Shown here: positions 32,608-41,112 of the stretch, in pieces
How the letters are laid out: each line of letters begins with the position of its first letter
How positions within the stretch are numbered: the first letter of the stretch is position 1
Program-made: the position numbers and the translations under genes
NCBI GenBank assembly: GCA_040754625.1
Contig: JBFMCF010000040.1
Coordinates: forward strand, 1 to 41,235
Reading direction: 5' to 3'
DNA: 41,235 nt
Origin: a bacterium
Lineage (GTDB): Bacteria > JACRDZ01 > JAQUKH01
Notes under the pieces: generated by a model
The model's database searches: none
Seen by the model: the letters and a program-made list of their open reading frames with translations, nothing else
What the model was told of the DNA's origin: nothing

Positions 32608-33230
32608 TGTGCAGCTAATTTCTCTACTGTTTCTTTGATATTTTCCGCTTGCAATATTCCAGAAATAACCGCTATTCCATCCGCCCCGGCTTTGACCACT
32701 TCTTCAGCGTTATTTTCTTTTATGCCGCCGATGGCGAAAACCGGCAGCCGGATAGATTTTCTAATATCAGAAAAATTATCGCAGCCGAGTGGTTCTATCA
32801 AGCCCTCTTTTGAAGCAGTATGGAAAATGGGGCCAAGCGTAATATAATCGGCGCCTTTCTCCATGGCGGAAACAGCTTCATTTTTGGAATGTGTCGAAAT
32901 GCCAATAATTTTTTCTTTGCCCATGAGGTGCCTTGCTATATGAAAAGGCAAAGACTGCCACCCGAGATGGACCCCGTCTGCTTCAACAGCCAGCGCAATA
33001 TCAATACGGTCATTTATAAAAAAAAATACAGAATTTCGTTCACAAACAATTTTAATTTGACGGGCAAGCTGAAAATATTCTTTTGCCGGCAAATCTTTCT
33101 CCCGCAGTTGAACAATATCGATGCCCGCGCCGGCTGCCTCTTTGACCGCGTCTATTAAAGGATATCTTGATATTTTTCTGTCTGTAACCAGGCAAATCCT
33201 TGGTTTATTAAAATAATTTTCTGGAAACAT
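32604..33230 (-). CDS. thiE: Thiamine phosphate synthase
   Basis: 208 residues, TIM-barrel enzyme that joins HMP pyrophosphate and thiazole phosphate to make thiamine phosphate. Signatures: [72 protein letters not shown] and [26 protein letters not shown]. Diphosphate-binding Arg/Lys and the Asp metal ligands are in place, so it looks active. It starts 4 bp after thiG and overlaps thiDN by four bases. TenI-like function is possible but the active-site motifs favour ThiE. Confidence 0.94.
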   Translation of the reverse strand: MFPENYFNKPRICLVTDRKISRYPLIDAVKEAAGAGIDIVQLREKDLPAKEYFQLARQIKIVCERNSVFFFINDRIDIALAVEADGVHLGWQSLPFHIARHLMGKEKIIGISTHSKNEAVSAMEKGADYITLGPIFHTASKEGLIEPLGCDNFSDIRKSIRLPVFAIGGIKENNAEEVVKAGADGIAVISGILQAENIKETVEKLAAQ

Positions 33231-33234
33231 ATTG

Positions 33235-34032
33235 TTAATTTATTTTTCCTTCCATCGGGCTTGACGCGTTCGCATACAGTTTTTTTGGTATTCTTCCCGC
33301 AAGAAACGCCTTGCGGCCCGCCTCAACCGCCTGTTTCATTGCTTCAGCCATTAAAACAGGATCTTTCGCTCCCGCGATTGCCGTGTTCATTAAAATACCG
33401 TCGACACCTAATTCCATTGTAATTGCGGCATCTGACGCAGTCCCCACGCCTGCATCTACAATGATAGGAATTTTTATATGCTCGCGCATAATGATAATAT
33501 TATTCCGGTTGAGAATTCCCTGCCCTGAGCCGATTGGCGAGGCCAGGGGCATAATGCAGGCGGCGCCCGCATCGGCTAATTTTTGCGCGGCAATAATATC
33601 GTCATTTGTGTAAGGCATAACAATAAAGCCTTCTTTAACAAGGATTTTTGTCGCCTCGATTAAACGCGATGTATCGGGAAAAAGTGTTTTTTGGTCGCCG
33701 ATTACTTCAAGTTTAACCATCTCGGATAGCCCGGCTTCCCTCCCGAGGCGCGCCGTGCGGACCGCTTCATCAACATTAAAACATCCGGCGGTATTAGGTA
33801 AAATCGTATATTTTTTAATATCAATATAATCAAGCAGTGATTCCTGGGTTTTATCAGTAAGGTTCACGCGGCGGACAGCAACAGTGACAATTTCCGCGCC
33901 TGATTTTTTCAGTGCCTGTGCCATTATTTTGAAATTGGAATATTTCCCTGTGCCGACCAGAAGCCTCGACATAAATTTCTTGCCGCTGATTTCCAAAATA
34001 TCATTTTTTTGTGTGCCTGAATTTTGCGCCAT
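33235..34032 (-). CDS. thiG: Thiazole synthase
   Basis: 265 residues. ThiG builds the thiazole ring of thiamine from deoxyxylulose phosphate, dehydroglycine or glycine imine and sulfur carried by ThiS. Motifs: [38 protein letters not shown], the Schiff-base region [34 protein letters not shown], and [19 protein letters not shown]. First gene of the minus-strand thi operon, with an AAGGAG box upstream. Neither thiS nor thiH/thiO is present in the window. No TPP riboswitch (CTGAGA core) is seen in the 120 bp before it, so control must be different or absent. Confidence 0.96.
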   Translation of the reverse strand: MAQNSGTQKNDILEISGKKFMSRLLVGTGKYSNFKIMAQALKKSGAEIVTVAVRRVNLTDKTQESLLDYIDIKKYTILPNTAGCFNVDEAVRTARLGREAGLSEMVKLEVIGDQKTLFPDTSRLIEATKILVKEGFIVMPYTNDDIIAAQKLADAGAACIMPLASPIGSGQGILNRNNIIIMREHIKIPIIVDAGVGTASDAAITMELGVDGILMNTAIAGAKDPVLMAEAMKQAVEAGRKAFLAGRIPKKLYANASSPMEGKIN

Positions 34033-34117
34033 TATCTGGAGCTCCTTATTTTTTAGATAATATTATACAACATAAATTTTATTATAGAAAGGATTTGTTA
34101 TAAATAGTAAAATCGGG

Positions 34118-34146
34118 TTGACAAAATACTAAAAACGTTTTATAGT
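34118..34146 (+). promoter_or_regulatory. Predicted promoter of the aromatic amino acid operon
   Basis: TTGACA (34118-34123), 17-bp spacer, TATAGT (34141-34146). The pheA ATG is at 34154, about where transcription should begin, and no ribosome binding site exists between; the transcript is probably leaderless. Confidence 0.75.
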
Positions 34147-34153
34147 AACAGCT

Positions 34154-35221
34154 ATGGAATTAAAAGATTTAAGAAAAAAGATCGATTTGATTGATTCGGA
34201 AATTTTGGAATTAGTGAACAAAAGGACTGATTATGCCCTGAAGATAGGGTCAATAAAAAAATCCAAAGGAATGGATACATATGCGCCGAACAGGGAAAAT
34301 GAAATTATTGAAAGAATTGTAAAACTTAATAAAGGGCCGTTTCCTGATGCCGGGTTAACTGCGGTTTACCGGGAATTAATGTCAGCAACGCGTTTTCTTG
34401 AAAGACCTATAAAGGTAGCTTATATGGGTCCGGAGGCAACGTTTTCCCATCTCGCGGCCCTGAAGAAATTCGGCCAATCGGTAAATTATGTGCCTGTTAA
34501 AACTATAAAAGATGTTTTTGAAGAGGTGGAACGGAAGCGGGTGGATTACGGAGTTGTTCCTATTGAGAATTCAATTGAAGGGGTCATAAATTACACTTTA
34601 GACATGTTTGTTGAATCAAATCTTAAAATTTACGGGGAAATATTGCTGGAAGTGTCGCTTAATCTTCTATCGAATTTCCCAATGAAAAGCATTAAAAAGA
34701 TTTTTTCTCATCCGCAGCCCTATGCGCAATCAAGAAATTGGCTGGAAAATAATTTGCCGGGTGTCCCGCTTATAGAAACAGTGAGCACCACCCAGGCCGC
34801 TTTGATGGCCCAGAAAAATAACTGGTCGGCGGCTATAGCAAGCGAGTTGGCCGGGCAAATGTATGGCTTAAAAACTATTGCCGGAAATATCGAAGATTAT
34901 CCTCATAATTTTACACGGTTTTTAGTAATAAAAGATTCTTGCTGCGAAAAAACAGGCCACGATAAAACCTCTATAGTTTTTTCTGTAAAAGACAAGGTCG
35001 GTGCACTGCACAGTATTCTTGCTCCATTTGCCAGGTATAAGATTAATCTCACCAAAATTGAATCAAGACCGTCCAGAAAAAAAGCATGGGATTATATATT
35101 TTTTGTAGATTTTCAGGGACATAAAGACGAGGAAAAAGCATCTTTATGCCTTTCAAAAGTACATGATCAATGCAATTTTCTAAAAATACTGGGTTCCTAC
35201 CCTGATGCGAAAATAAGATAA
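34154..35221 (+). CDS. pheA: Chorismate mutase / prephenate dehydratase (P-protein)
   Basis: 355 residues with three domains. Residues 1-85: AroQ-type chorismate mutase (LRKKIDLIDSEILELVNKR, NRENEIIERI). Residues 90-270: prephenate dehydratase (VAYMGPEATFSHLAA, VPIENSIEGVINYTLD, STTQAALMA, AAIASELAGQMYGL, and the catalytic TRF in HNFTRFLVI). Residues 275-350: ACT regulatory domain with the phenylalanine-binding ESRP motif. The enzyme takes chorismate to phenylpyruvate and is probably inhibited by phenylalanine. First gene of pheA-aroF-tyrA-aroA. Start at 34154 has no Shine-Dalgarno. Confidence 0.97.
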   Translation: MELKDLRKKIDLIDSEILELVNKRTDYALKIGSIKKSKGMDTYAPNRENEIIERIVKLNKGPFPDAGLTAVYRELMSATRFLERPIKVAYMGPEATFSHLAALKKFGQSVNYVPVKTIKDVFEEVERKRVDYGVVPIENSIEGVINYTLDMFVESNLKIYGEILLEVSLNLLSNFPMKSIKKIFSHPQPYAQSRNWLENNLPGVPLIETVSTTQAALMAQKNNWSAAIASELAGQMYGLKTIAGNIEDYPHNFTRFLVIKDSCCEKTGHDKTSIVFSVKDKVGALHSILAPFARYKINLTKIESRPSRKKAWDYIFFVDFQGHKDEEKASLCLSKVHDQCNFLKILGSYPDAKIR

Positions 35222-35248
35222 TTGTTTTTGCAGGAGACCTGAATTTTC

Positions 35249-35277
35249 TTGCCAGCTTTATTAAAATATTATAAAAT
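35249..35277 (+). promoter_or_regulatory. Predicted internal promoter before the DAHP synthase gene
   Basis: TTGCCA (35249-35254), 17-bp spacer, TAAAAT (35272-35277). Expected start near 35284; the GGAGG box of the next gene is at 35302-35306. Confidence 0.5.
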
Positions 35278-35311
35278 AGTAAAATATTGTGTTATTTAAA
35301 TGGAGGTTAAT

Positions 35312-36325
35312 ATGGTCCTTGTTTTACGGAAAGATATTACTGAGGAACAGATAAAACATATTTGTGAAAAATTAGAAAAATGGGGAATGAAACCTGTTAT
35401 TTCACGCGGGGTTGAAAGGACGGTCATCGGGGCCATCGGAGAAGAGGATGTCCTTCGCGCCCAGCCGCTGGAAGCCATACCGGGTGTTGAGCAGGTCATG
35501 CCGATTTTGAAACCATATAAGATTGCCAGCCGCGAATATAAAAAAGAAAATACAACTATTTCAGTAAATGGTGTTGTTATCGGAGGGAAAAAAATTATTG
35601 TCGGCGCAGGGCCGTGTTCGGTAGAAACTGAAGATCTTTTGATAGAAACGGCAAAGGCAGTTAAAAAAGCGGGAGCAACAATACTGCGGGGAGGGGCTTT
35701 TAAGCCGAGGACATCCCCGTATAGTTTCCAGGGATTAGGAGAGCAGGGATTAAAGTTTTTAGCCCAGGCAAAAAAAATAACCGGACTTCCTATTATAACC
35801 GAAGTTATGGACGCCCGCCAGATAGAAGTTGTGGTGCGTTATGCCGATATAATCCAGATAGGCGCGAGAAATATGCAAAATTTCGAACTCCTCAAAGAGA
35901 TAGGAAAAACAAAAACACCGGTTATTTTAAAACGGGGCATGATGTCGACTGTTGAAGAATTTCTTATGTCGGCAGAATATATTCTTTCACAGGGGAATCT
36001 CGCTGTTATGCTGTGCGAACGCGGGATAAGGACTTTTGAACGGGCCACCAGAAATACACTGGATTTATCATGTGTTCCTGTATTAAAAAGTTTGACCCAT
36101 CTCCCGGTTATTGTTGACCCCAGCCATGGAACCGGCCACTGGAAGTGGGTCAATCCTCTTTCACGTGCCGCTGTCGCAGTCGGAGCGGACGGGCTTCTAA
36201 TCGAGGTGCATCCAAGCCCCGAAGACGCTTATTCGGACGGCGAACAGTCTTTATTACCTGAAAAATTTTCCAAAATGCTTGAAGACTTAAAACCGGTTGC
36301 AAGTGCTGTAAACAGGGAAATATGA
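35312..36325 (+). CDS. aroF: 3-deoxy-7-phosphoheptulonate synthase (DAHP synthase, type I-beta)
   Basis: 337 residues from ATG 35312. I chose this over ATG 35300 because a GGAGG box sits 5 bp before 35312 and lies inside the longer version. It condenses PEP and erythrose 4-phosphate in the first shikimate step. The N-terminal 75 residues form a small ferredoxin-like regulatory domain (MVLVLRKDITEEQI, GVERTVIGAIGEED), as in the Thermotoga-type enzyme. Catalytic core: VGAGPCSVET, LRGGAFKPRTSPYSFQGLGE, TEVMDARQ, IGARNMQNFELL, VILKRGM and DPSHGTGHWKW. The stop overlaps the tyrA start (ATGA). Confidence 0.96.
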   Translation: MVLVLRKDITEEQIKHICEKLEKWGMKPVISRGVERTVIGAIGEEDVLRAQPLEAIPGVEQVMPILKPYKIASREYKKENTTISVNGVVIGGKKIIVGAGPCSVETEDLLIETAKAVKKAGATILRGGAFKPRTSPYSFQGLGEQGLKFLAQAKKITGLPIITEVMDARQIEVVVRYADIIQIGARNMQNFELLKEIGKTKTPVILKRGMMSTVEEFLMSAEYILSQGNLAVMLCERGIRTFERATRNTLDLSCVPVLKSLTHLPVIVDPSHGTGHWKWVNPLSRAAVAVGADGLLIEVHPSPEDAYSDGEQSLLPEKFSKMLEDLKPVASAVNREI

Positions 36326-37224
36326 TAAAAACCCAAAATTCAAAATTCAAAATTAAAAATTATGGTAAAACTATATCTATAATCGGAGTAGGATTAATAG
36401 GGGCTTCTTTAGGATTGGCGTTTAAAAGACTAAAAAAATACAGGGTCACTGGAATCGGCAGAAATATGCAAAAACTGAAATATGCGAAAAAATGCGGGGC
36501 GGTTGATGAAATTAATACTAGTTTTTCGAATGGCGTAAAAGACGCGGATATTGTTGTTTTAGCTGTGCCTGTAATGACCTGCCCGAAGATTGCCGAAGAA
36601 ATAAAGCCTTTTCTTAAAGAAAATGCTGTTATATTTGATGTCGGAAGTACCAAACTGGGAGTTACCGGTTTGCTTACAGGACTGCTCGGCAGGAATTTTG
36701 TCGGTGCTCACCCGATAGCCGGGTCAGAAAAAACAGGGGTCAAATACGCTAATGCAGATTTGTTTAAAAATACTATTTGTGTTTTAACACCTGTCCCCCA
36801 GACTGAAAAAAAGGCCGTAAAAATTGTAAAAGATTTAATGACAGGCATTGGGACACGGATAATAAAGATGTCCCCGTCGGAACATGACAAGATACTGGCT
36901 TTTACAAGTCATCTCCCGCATATTACCGCTGTCAGCTTAGTTAAGCTTTTAGGACCTCTGGAGAACGAAAAACCGCTGGTGAGATTTCTTATCGGGAATG
37001 GTTTTAAGGATACCACAAGGATTTCCGCAGGGTCGCCGGAGGTATGGGTTGATATTTGTAAGACTAACAGGGAAAATCTTATTTATGAATGCGATGAAAT
37101 GACGGGGAATATTGCGGCAATAAAAAAGCTGTTGCAAAAACAGGACTGGGAAACTTTATTTATCGAATTTGACAGGGCAAAGAAACTGAGGGAGACCATA
37201 TCAAATGGAACAATTACGCATTAA
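36322..37224 (+). CDS. tyrA: Prephenate dehydrogenase
   Basis: 300 residues. NAD(P)-dependent oxidative decarboxylation of prephenate to 4-hydroxyphenylpyruvate, for tyrosine. Rossmann motif IIGVGLIGASLGLAFKR, VLAVPVMTCPKIAEE, FDVGSTKLG, GAHPIAGSEKTGVKYA with the conserved His, and LAFTSHLPHITA. No ACT domain. The first 14 residues (MIKTQNSKFKIKNY) are encoded by a CAAAATT tandem repeat and have no family counterpart, since the conserved Rossmann strand begins right after. The start overlaps the DAHP synthase stop by four bases and aroA begins 20 bp before its end. Confidence 0.95.
   Translation: MIKTQNSKFKIKNYGKTISIIGVGLIGASLGLAFKRLKKYRVTGIGRNMQKLKYAKKCGAVDEINTSFSNGVKDADIVVLAVPVMTCPKIAEEIKPFLKENAVIFDVGSTKLGVTGLLTGLLGRNFVGAHPIAGSEKTGVKYANADLFKNTICVLTPVPQTEKKAVKIVKDLMTGIGTRIIKMSPSEHDKILAFTSHLPHITAVSLVKLLGPLENEKPLVRFLIGNGFKDTTRISAGSPEVWVDICKTNRENLIYECDEMTGNIAAIKKLLQKQDWETLFIEFDRAKKLRETISNGTITH
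36334..36361. repeat. CAAAATT tandem repeat at the 5' end of tyrA
   Basis: Three perfect CAAAATT units (36334-36354) followed by AAAAATT. The three units total 21 bp, seven codons (QNSKFKI), so the frame is kept. Similar AAATTCAAAAT sequence occurs in the non-coding gap between the two tRNA genes. Confidence 0.8.
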
Positions 37225-38494
37225 ACCTGTTAAATCGCTTAAAGGATTGATACGGGTCCCGGGGGATAAATCCATATCTCACCGTGCTGTTATAATTGGT
37301 TCAATTGCCAGGGGAGTATCGGAGATAGAAAATTTTCTCGAGGGAGATGATTGTTTAAACACGCTGAATATTTTCCGGAAGCTGGGGATAAGCGCGGAAA
37401 AAAAAGATAAAAAATTATTTATCCGGGGAAACGGCCTTTTTGGGTTAAGAGAACCAGATGATATTCTCGATGTTGGTAATTCAGGAACAACAATCAGGCT
37501 TTTGTGCGGGCTGCTTTCCGGCCAGAATTTCTATTCGGTTTTAACAGGGGATGAATCGATAAAAAAAAGGCCGATGGAGAGAGTGATTAAACCCCTTTCG
37601 GAAATGGGTGCCGGGATTTTTGGAAGGGTAAATAATTCTTATGCTCCGCTTGCGGTTATAGGAAAAAAACTGTACCCGATAAGTTATGTTATGCCCATGG
37701 CCTCAGCGCAGGTAAAATCCGCCATACTTCTGGCGGGGCTTTTAACAGACGGGGACACAGAGGTCACGGAGAAAGTCCCTTCGCGCAATCATACAGAATT
37801 GATGCTTAAATATTTCGGCGCGGGGATTGAAACTAAAGGGCTGAAAATAAAAATAACGGGGAACATCGGCTTAGAGGCAAAAAGGGTGAAAATTCCCGGG
37901 GATATTTCTTCCGCGGCATTTTTCATGGTTGGGGCAAGTATACTGCAGGGTTCGGACCTTGTGATTAAAGATGCCGGGATAAATTTTACCCGCTCCGCAA
38001 TAGTCGAGGTCCTGGAAAAAATGGGTGCGGATATTCAGATTTTGGAGAAGAAAAAAGAATTTGGAGAAGAAGAAACAGCGGACATAAGGATAAAAGGTGC
38101 TTCACTTAAAGGTGTGACTATTGAAGGCGATATTATTCCCCGCGTAATAGACGAGATTCCGGTTTTGGCAATAGCCGGGATTTTTGCAGAAGGTGAAACA
38201 ATTATCCGCGGCGCGGGTGAATTAAGAATAAAAGAAACAGACCGTATTAAAGCAATGAGTATCGAACTAAAAAAAGCAGGCGCGGATATTGAAGAAATGC
38301 CTGATGGTATGATAATCCGCGGGAATCGTGATATCAAAGGATCTGTTTTTGAAAGTTACAATGATCACAGGATGGCAATGTCTTTAGCTATAATGGGCCT
38401 TGGGGCTAAAGGGGAGACTGTAATCAAAAATACGTCCTGCATAAAAACGTCTTTCCCCGATTTCGAAAAGATTTTAGAAGCCGTTTCCGGGTAA
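37205..38494 (+). CDS. aroA: 3-phosphoshikimate 1-carboxyvinyltransferase (EPSP synthase)
   Basis: 429 residues. Transfers enolpyruvyl from PEP to shikimate 3-phosphate, the penultimate step to chorismate. Two-domain inside-out barrel with IRVPGDKSISHRAVI near the N-terminus, DVGNSGTTIRLLCGLL at about 84-99, MASAQVKSAILLAGL, SRNHTELML, DISSAAFFMVGAS, VIDEIPVLAIA with the catalytic Asp, RIKETDRI and SYNDHRMAMSLAI. All expected substrate-binding residues appear present. The start lies inside tyrA (20-bp overlap), so translation is coupled. It supplies chorismate to the PheA and TyrA routes encoded in the same operon. Confidence 0.97.
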   Translation: MEQLRIKPVKSLKGLIRVPGDKSISHRAVIIGSIARGVSEIENFLEGDDCLNTLNIFRKLGISAEKKDKKLFIRGNGLFGLREPDDILDVGNSGTTIRLLCGLLSGQNFYSVLTGDESIKKRPMERVIKPLSEMGAGIFGRVNNSYAPLAVIGKKLYPISYVMPMASAQVKSAILLAGLLTDGDTEVTEKVPSRNHTELMLKYFGAGIETKGLKIKITGNIGLEAKRVKIPGDISSAAFFMVGASILQGSDLVIKDAGINFTRSAIVEVLEKMGADIQILEKKKEFGEEETADIRIKGASLKGVTIEGDIIPRVIDEIPVLAIAGIFAEGETIIRGAGELRIKETDRIKAMSIELKKAGADIEEMPDGMIIRGNRDIKGSVFESYNDHRMAMSLAIMGLGAKGETVIKNTSCIKTSFPDFEKILEAVSG

Positions 38495-38503
38495 TTAAAA
38501 AAA

Positions 38504-39838
38504 ATGATGAATCAATTTGCTCCCAATTCTATGTTTTATGCTACAGGGATGCTTATTTTTTTGATCCTTCTTTTTATTTTGCTTTTTATATTACTGAGTA
38601 TTTTTAAGCGGAGAAGTGTACTTGAAATCATAAACAGTAATCCACAATACAAAGAAGATTTTAAAAGCATCAACCAGGAATTATCGGTTCATATCAACGC
38701 CCTCAAGGAAGCGAACGCAAGAATTTCGGGTCTTTATAATCAGGTGGACAAAACTGCTTTTGAATTAAACAAAAAAGTTGAAGAACTTAAGCGGATTAAT
38801 GAAATTGGAAAAGCCATCAGTTCCTCATTGGACCTTAACGAAGTTCTAGAGACTATTCTTTGGTCAGGGATAGAATGGACCCGTGCGACGCACGGGGCAG
38901 TAATGCTTTTGGACCCTGTAACCAATACACTTGCAATAAAATATGCAATCGGCATTAATTCCGAGACCTTAAATAATTTTAGGCTGAATATAGGAGAAGG
39001 AATTGCGGGATGGGTCATTAAGGAGAAAAAAACAGCAGTGGTTGATAAGGAAACTGATGACCCGAGATTTAAAACATTTAAACCTGGTCTTAATAAAGAC
39101 AATTCACTTTTAGCGGTCCCGCTGATATATCGTGATAATGCCACCGGGGTCCTTAACTTGAGCAGCAGGGATTCAAGAAAAAAATTTACCGAAGAGGATG
39201 TCTCTTTTGTCACTACTATCGCGTCGCACGCGGCTATCGCGATCGAGAACGCCAATCTTTATGAAGGGATGCAGCATAATTATTTTGAGATTATTAAGTC
39301 GCTGGCTTTGACATTGGAAGCGAAAGACCATTACAGCCACGGCCATTCAGAAAGGGTGACTTATTACGCGAAGGAAATTGCAAAGGAAATGCGGCTTCCG
39401 GGGGAAGATGTTAAATTGATAGAGTCCGCGGGTATTTTACACGACATAGGGAAAATCGGGATAAGCGAACAGATTTTAAATAAGAAAAACCCGCTCTCCG
39501 AAGGGGAATGGAAAGTTATTGAAAAACATCCTCTTATGGCTGAAAGTATTATCGAACCGATACATTTTCTGGCGAAGGAACGTTCGATTATACGAAATCA
39601 TCATGAAAGATATGACGGGAAAGGGTATCCGGACGGCCTTGCAGGGGAAGAGATATCAATACATGCGCGTATATTGACCGTGGCTGACGCGTTTGATTCT
39701 ATGACAACGGACCGGCCGTATCGTAAGGCGTTATCTGTTGATGTTGCAATTGAAAGATTAAAAGAGTCCGCGGGCACTCAATTCGATAAAAATGTGGTCG
39801 ACGCCTTCCTTAGATTTTATAATAAAAAATTAGGTTAG
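38504..39838 (+). CDS. Membrane GAF and HD-GYP domain protein, probable c-di-GMP phosphodiesterase
   Basis: 444 residues. One transmembrane helix at 12-34, a coiled coil at about 55-100, a GAF sensory domain at 100-255 (LNEVLETILWSGIEW, GEGIAGWVIKE, LAVPLIYRDNATGVLNL) and an HD-GYP phosphodiesterase domain at 258-444. Metal and catalytic motifs are intact: HSERV, HDIGKIG at 313-319, HHERYDGKGYP at 366-376 and DAFDSMTTDRPYRKAL. HD-GYP proteins hydrolyse cyclic di-GMP or related cyclic dinucleotides. The signal sensed by the GAF domain is unknown. It follows aroA by 9 bp and precedes mtaB by 2 bp; its link to amino acid synthesis is probably only co-transcription. Confidence 0.93.
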   Translation: MMNQFAPNSMFYATGMLIFLILLFILLFILLSIFKRRSVLEIINSNPQYKEDFKSINQELSVHINALKEANARISGLYNQVDKTAFELNKKVEELKRINEIGKAISSSLDLNEVLETILWSGIEWTRATHGAVMLLDPVTNTLAIKYAIGINSETLNNFRLNIGEGIAGWVIKEKKTAVVDKETDDPRFKTFKPGLNKDNSLLAVPLIYRDNATGVLNLSSRDSRKKFTEEDVSFVTTIASHAAIAIENANLYEGMQHNYFEIIKSLALTLEAKDHYSHGHSERVTYYAKEIAKEMRLPGEDVKLIESAGILHDIGKIGISEQILNKKNPLSEGEWKVIEKHPLMAESIIEPIHFLAKERSIIRNHHERYDGKGYPDGLAGEEISIHARILTVADAFDSMTTDRPYRKALSVDVAIERLKESAGTQFDKNVVDAFLRFYNKKLG

Positions 39839-39840
39839 GG

Positions 39841-41112
39841 ATGAAGATAGCTTTAACTACTGTGGGATGCAAATTGAACCAGTATGAAACTTCCGCCATG
39901 TCGGAGTTGTTGAGAGAAAACGGTTTTGAAATTGCCCCTTTTTTTTCTTGCGCGGATTTTTATGTTGTGAATTCCTGTTCTGTGACAAAAAAAGCCGAGC
40001 TTGATACCCGGAAATTTATTAAAAAGGCAAAACGGATCAATCCCCGCGCAAAAATAATAATAACCGGGTGTTGTGCGTCATTGATTGATCCTCTTTCTGT
40101 CGATCTGATACTTAATAATAAACAAAAGACAAAAATAGCCGATTATGTATATAAATTACAAAAAGATGCTCCCTCAAAAACTTTTTCTGGAAAAGAAAAC
40201 ACAGTTTTTTTTCCTTCCTTTAAAACGTTTTTTGAACACAGCCGTGCGTTTATAAAAATCCAGGATGGATGTGATGTCTCATGTTCTTATTGTATTGTGC
40301 CTCAAGTCCGCGGGAAAAGTCAAAGCCAGAAAGAGGATGAAATTTTGGAACAGGCAAAAATATTTATAAACCGCGGGTATAAGGAAATTGTAATCAGCGG
40401 GGTCAATATAGGCGCCTATGGCAGGGATTTTTTCCCGGAAACAAATTTAGCCGGTCTTTTAAAAAAATTAATAGCTATTCCGGGATTAGGCCGTATAAGG
40501 TTAAGTTCAATTGAGCCGCAGGAATTTGACAAAGAATTGTTAGATATCATAAAAGACCCAAGGATATGCCCCCATCTTCATCTGCCGCTCCAAAGCGGTG
40601 ATGATAAAATTCTTGAAGCGATGAGAAGAAAATACCGCGTGAGATATTACCTCTGCTTGATTGACGCCTTGTTCGAAAAAGTGCCGGATTTGAATTTAGG
40701 AACAGATATTATTGCCGGGTTCCCGGGAGAGGGAGATAAAGAATTTAATAACACATTTGAACTTGTCAAGAAAATCCCTTTTGCGTATCTTCATATTTTC
40801 AGGTATTCACAAAGGCCGGGTACAATAGCAGAGTCATTTGACAATCAGGTTGCGGAAAAAATAAAAAAAGAAAGAGCGATGCGGCTTGCGGTGTTAAATA
40901 AAGAAAAAAAAGATTTATACGCGGGGAAATTTTTGAATAAGACCCTCCAGGCCTTTATTGAGAACCGGAGAGATAATAAAACGAAAAGGTGTATAGGGCT
41001 CTCTGATAATTACCTGAGGCTTTATATAAACGGGCCGGAAGAAATAAAGAACCAGATTGTCACGGTAAGAATAACAGGAACCGGTGATAAAATATTTGCA
41101 GAAGTATGCTAG
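39841..41112 (+). CDS. mtaB: tRNA t6A37 methylthiotransferase
   Basis: 423 residues, radical-SAM methylthiotransferase that converts t6A to ms2t6A at position 37 of tRNAs reading ANN codons. N-terminal UPF0004 domain starts TVGCKLNQYETSAM with further cluster cysteines at NSCSVTKKAE and TGCCASL. Radical-SAM motif CX3CX2C in DGCDVSCSYCIVPQVRGKS. Later motifs: ISGVNIGAYGRD, RLSSIEPQEFD, HLHLPLQSGDDKIL and GTDIIAGFPGEGDKEFN. The C-terminal 60 residues form a weak TRAM-like region. GCKLNQYE and the IVP-RG segment favour MtaB over MiaB. The ATG is 2 bp after the HD-GYP stop, with AGG just before it. Confidence 0.95.
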   Translation: MKIALTTVGCKLNQYETSAMSELLRENGFEIAPFFSCADFYVVNSCSVTKKAELDTRKFIKKAKRINPRAKIIITGCCASLIDPLSVDLILNNKQKTKIADYVYKLQKDAPSKTFSGKENTVFFPSFKTFFEHSRAFIKIQDGCDVSCSYCIVPQVRGKSQSQKEDEILEQAKIFINRGYKEIVISGVNIGAYGRDFFPETNLAGLLKKLIAIPGLGRIRLSSIEPQEFDKELLDIIKDPRICPHLHLPLQSGDDKILEAMRRKYRVRYYLCLIDALFEKVPDLNLGTDIIAGFPGEGDKEFNNTFELVKKIPFAYLHIFRYSQRPGTIAESFDNQVAEKIKKERAMRLAVLNKEKKDLYAGKFLNKTLQAFIENRRDNKTKRCIGLSDNYLRLYINGPEEIKNQIVTVRITGTGDKIFAEVC

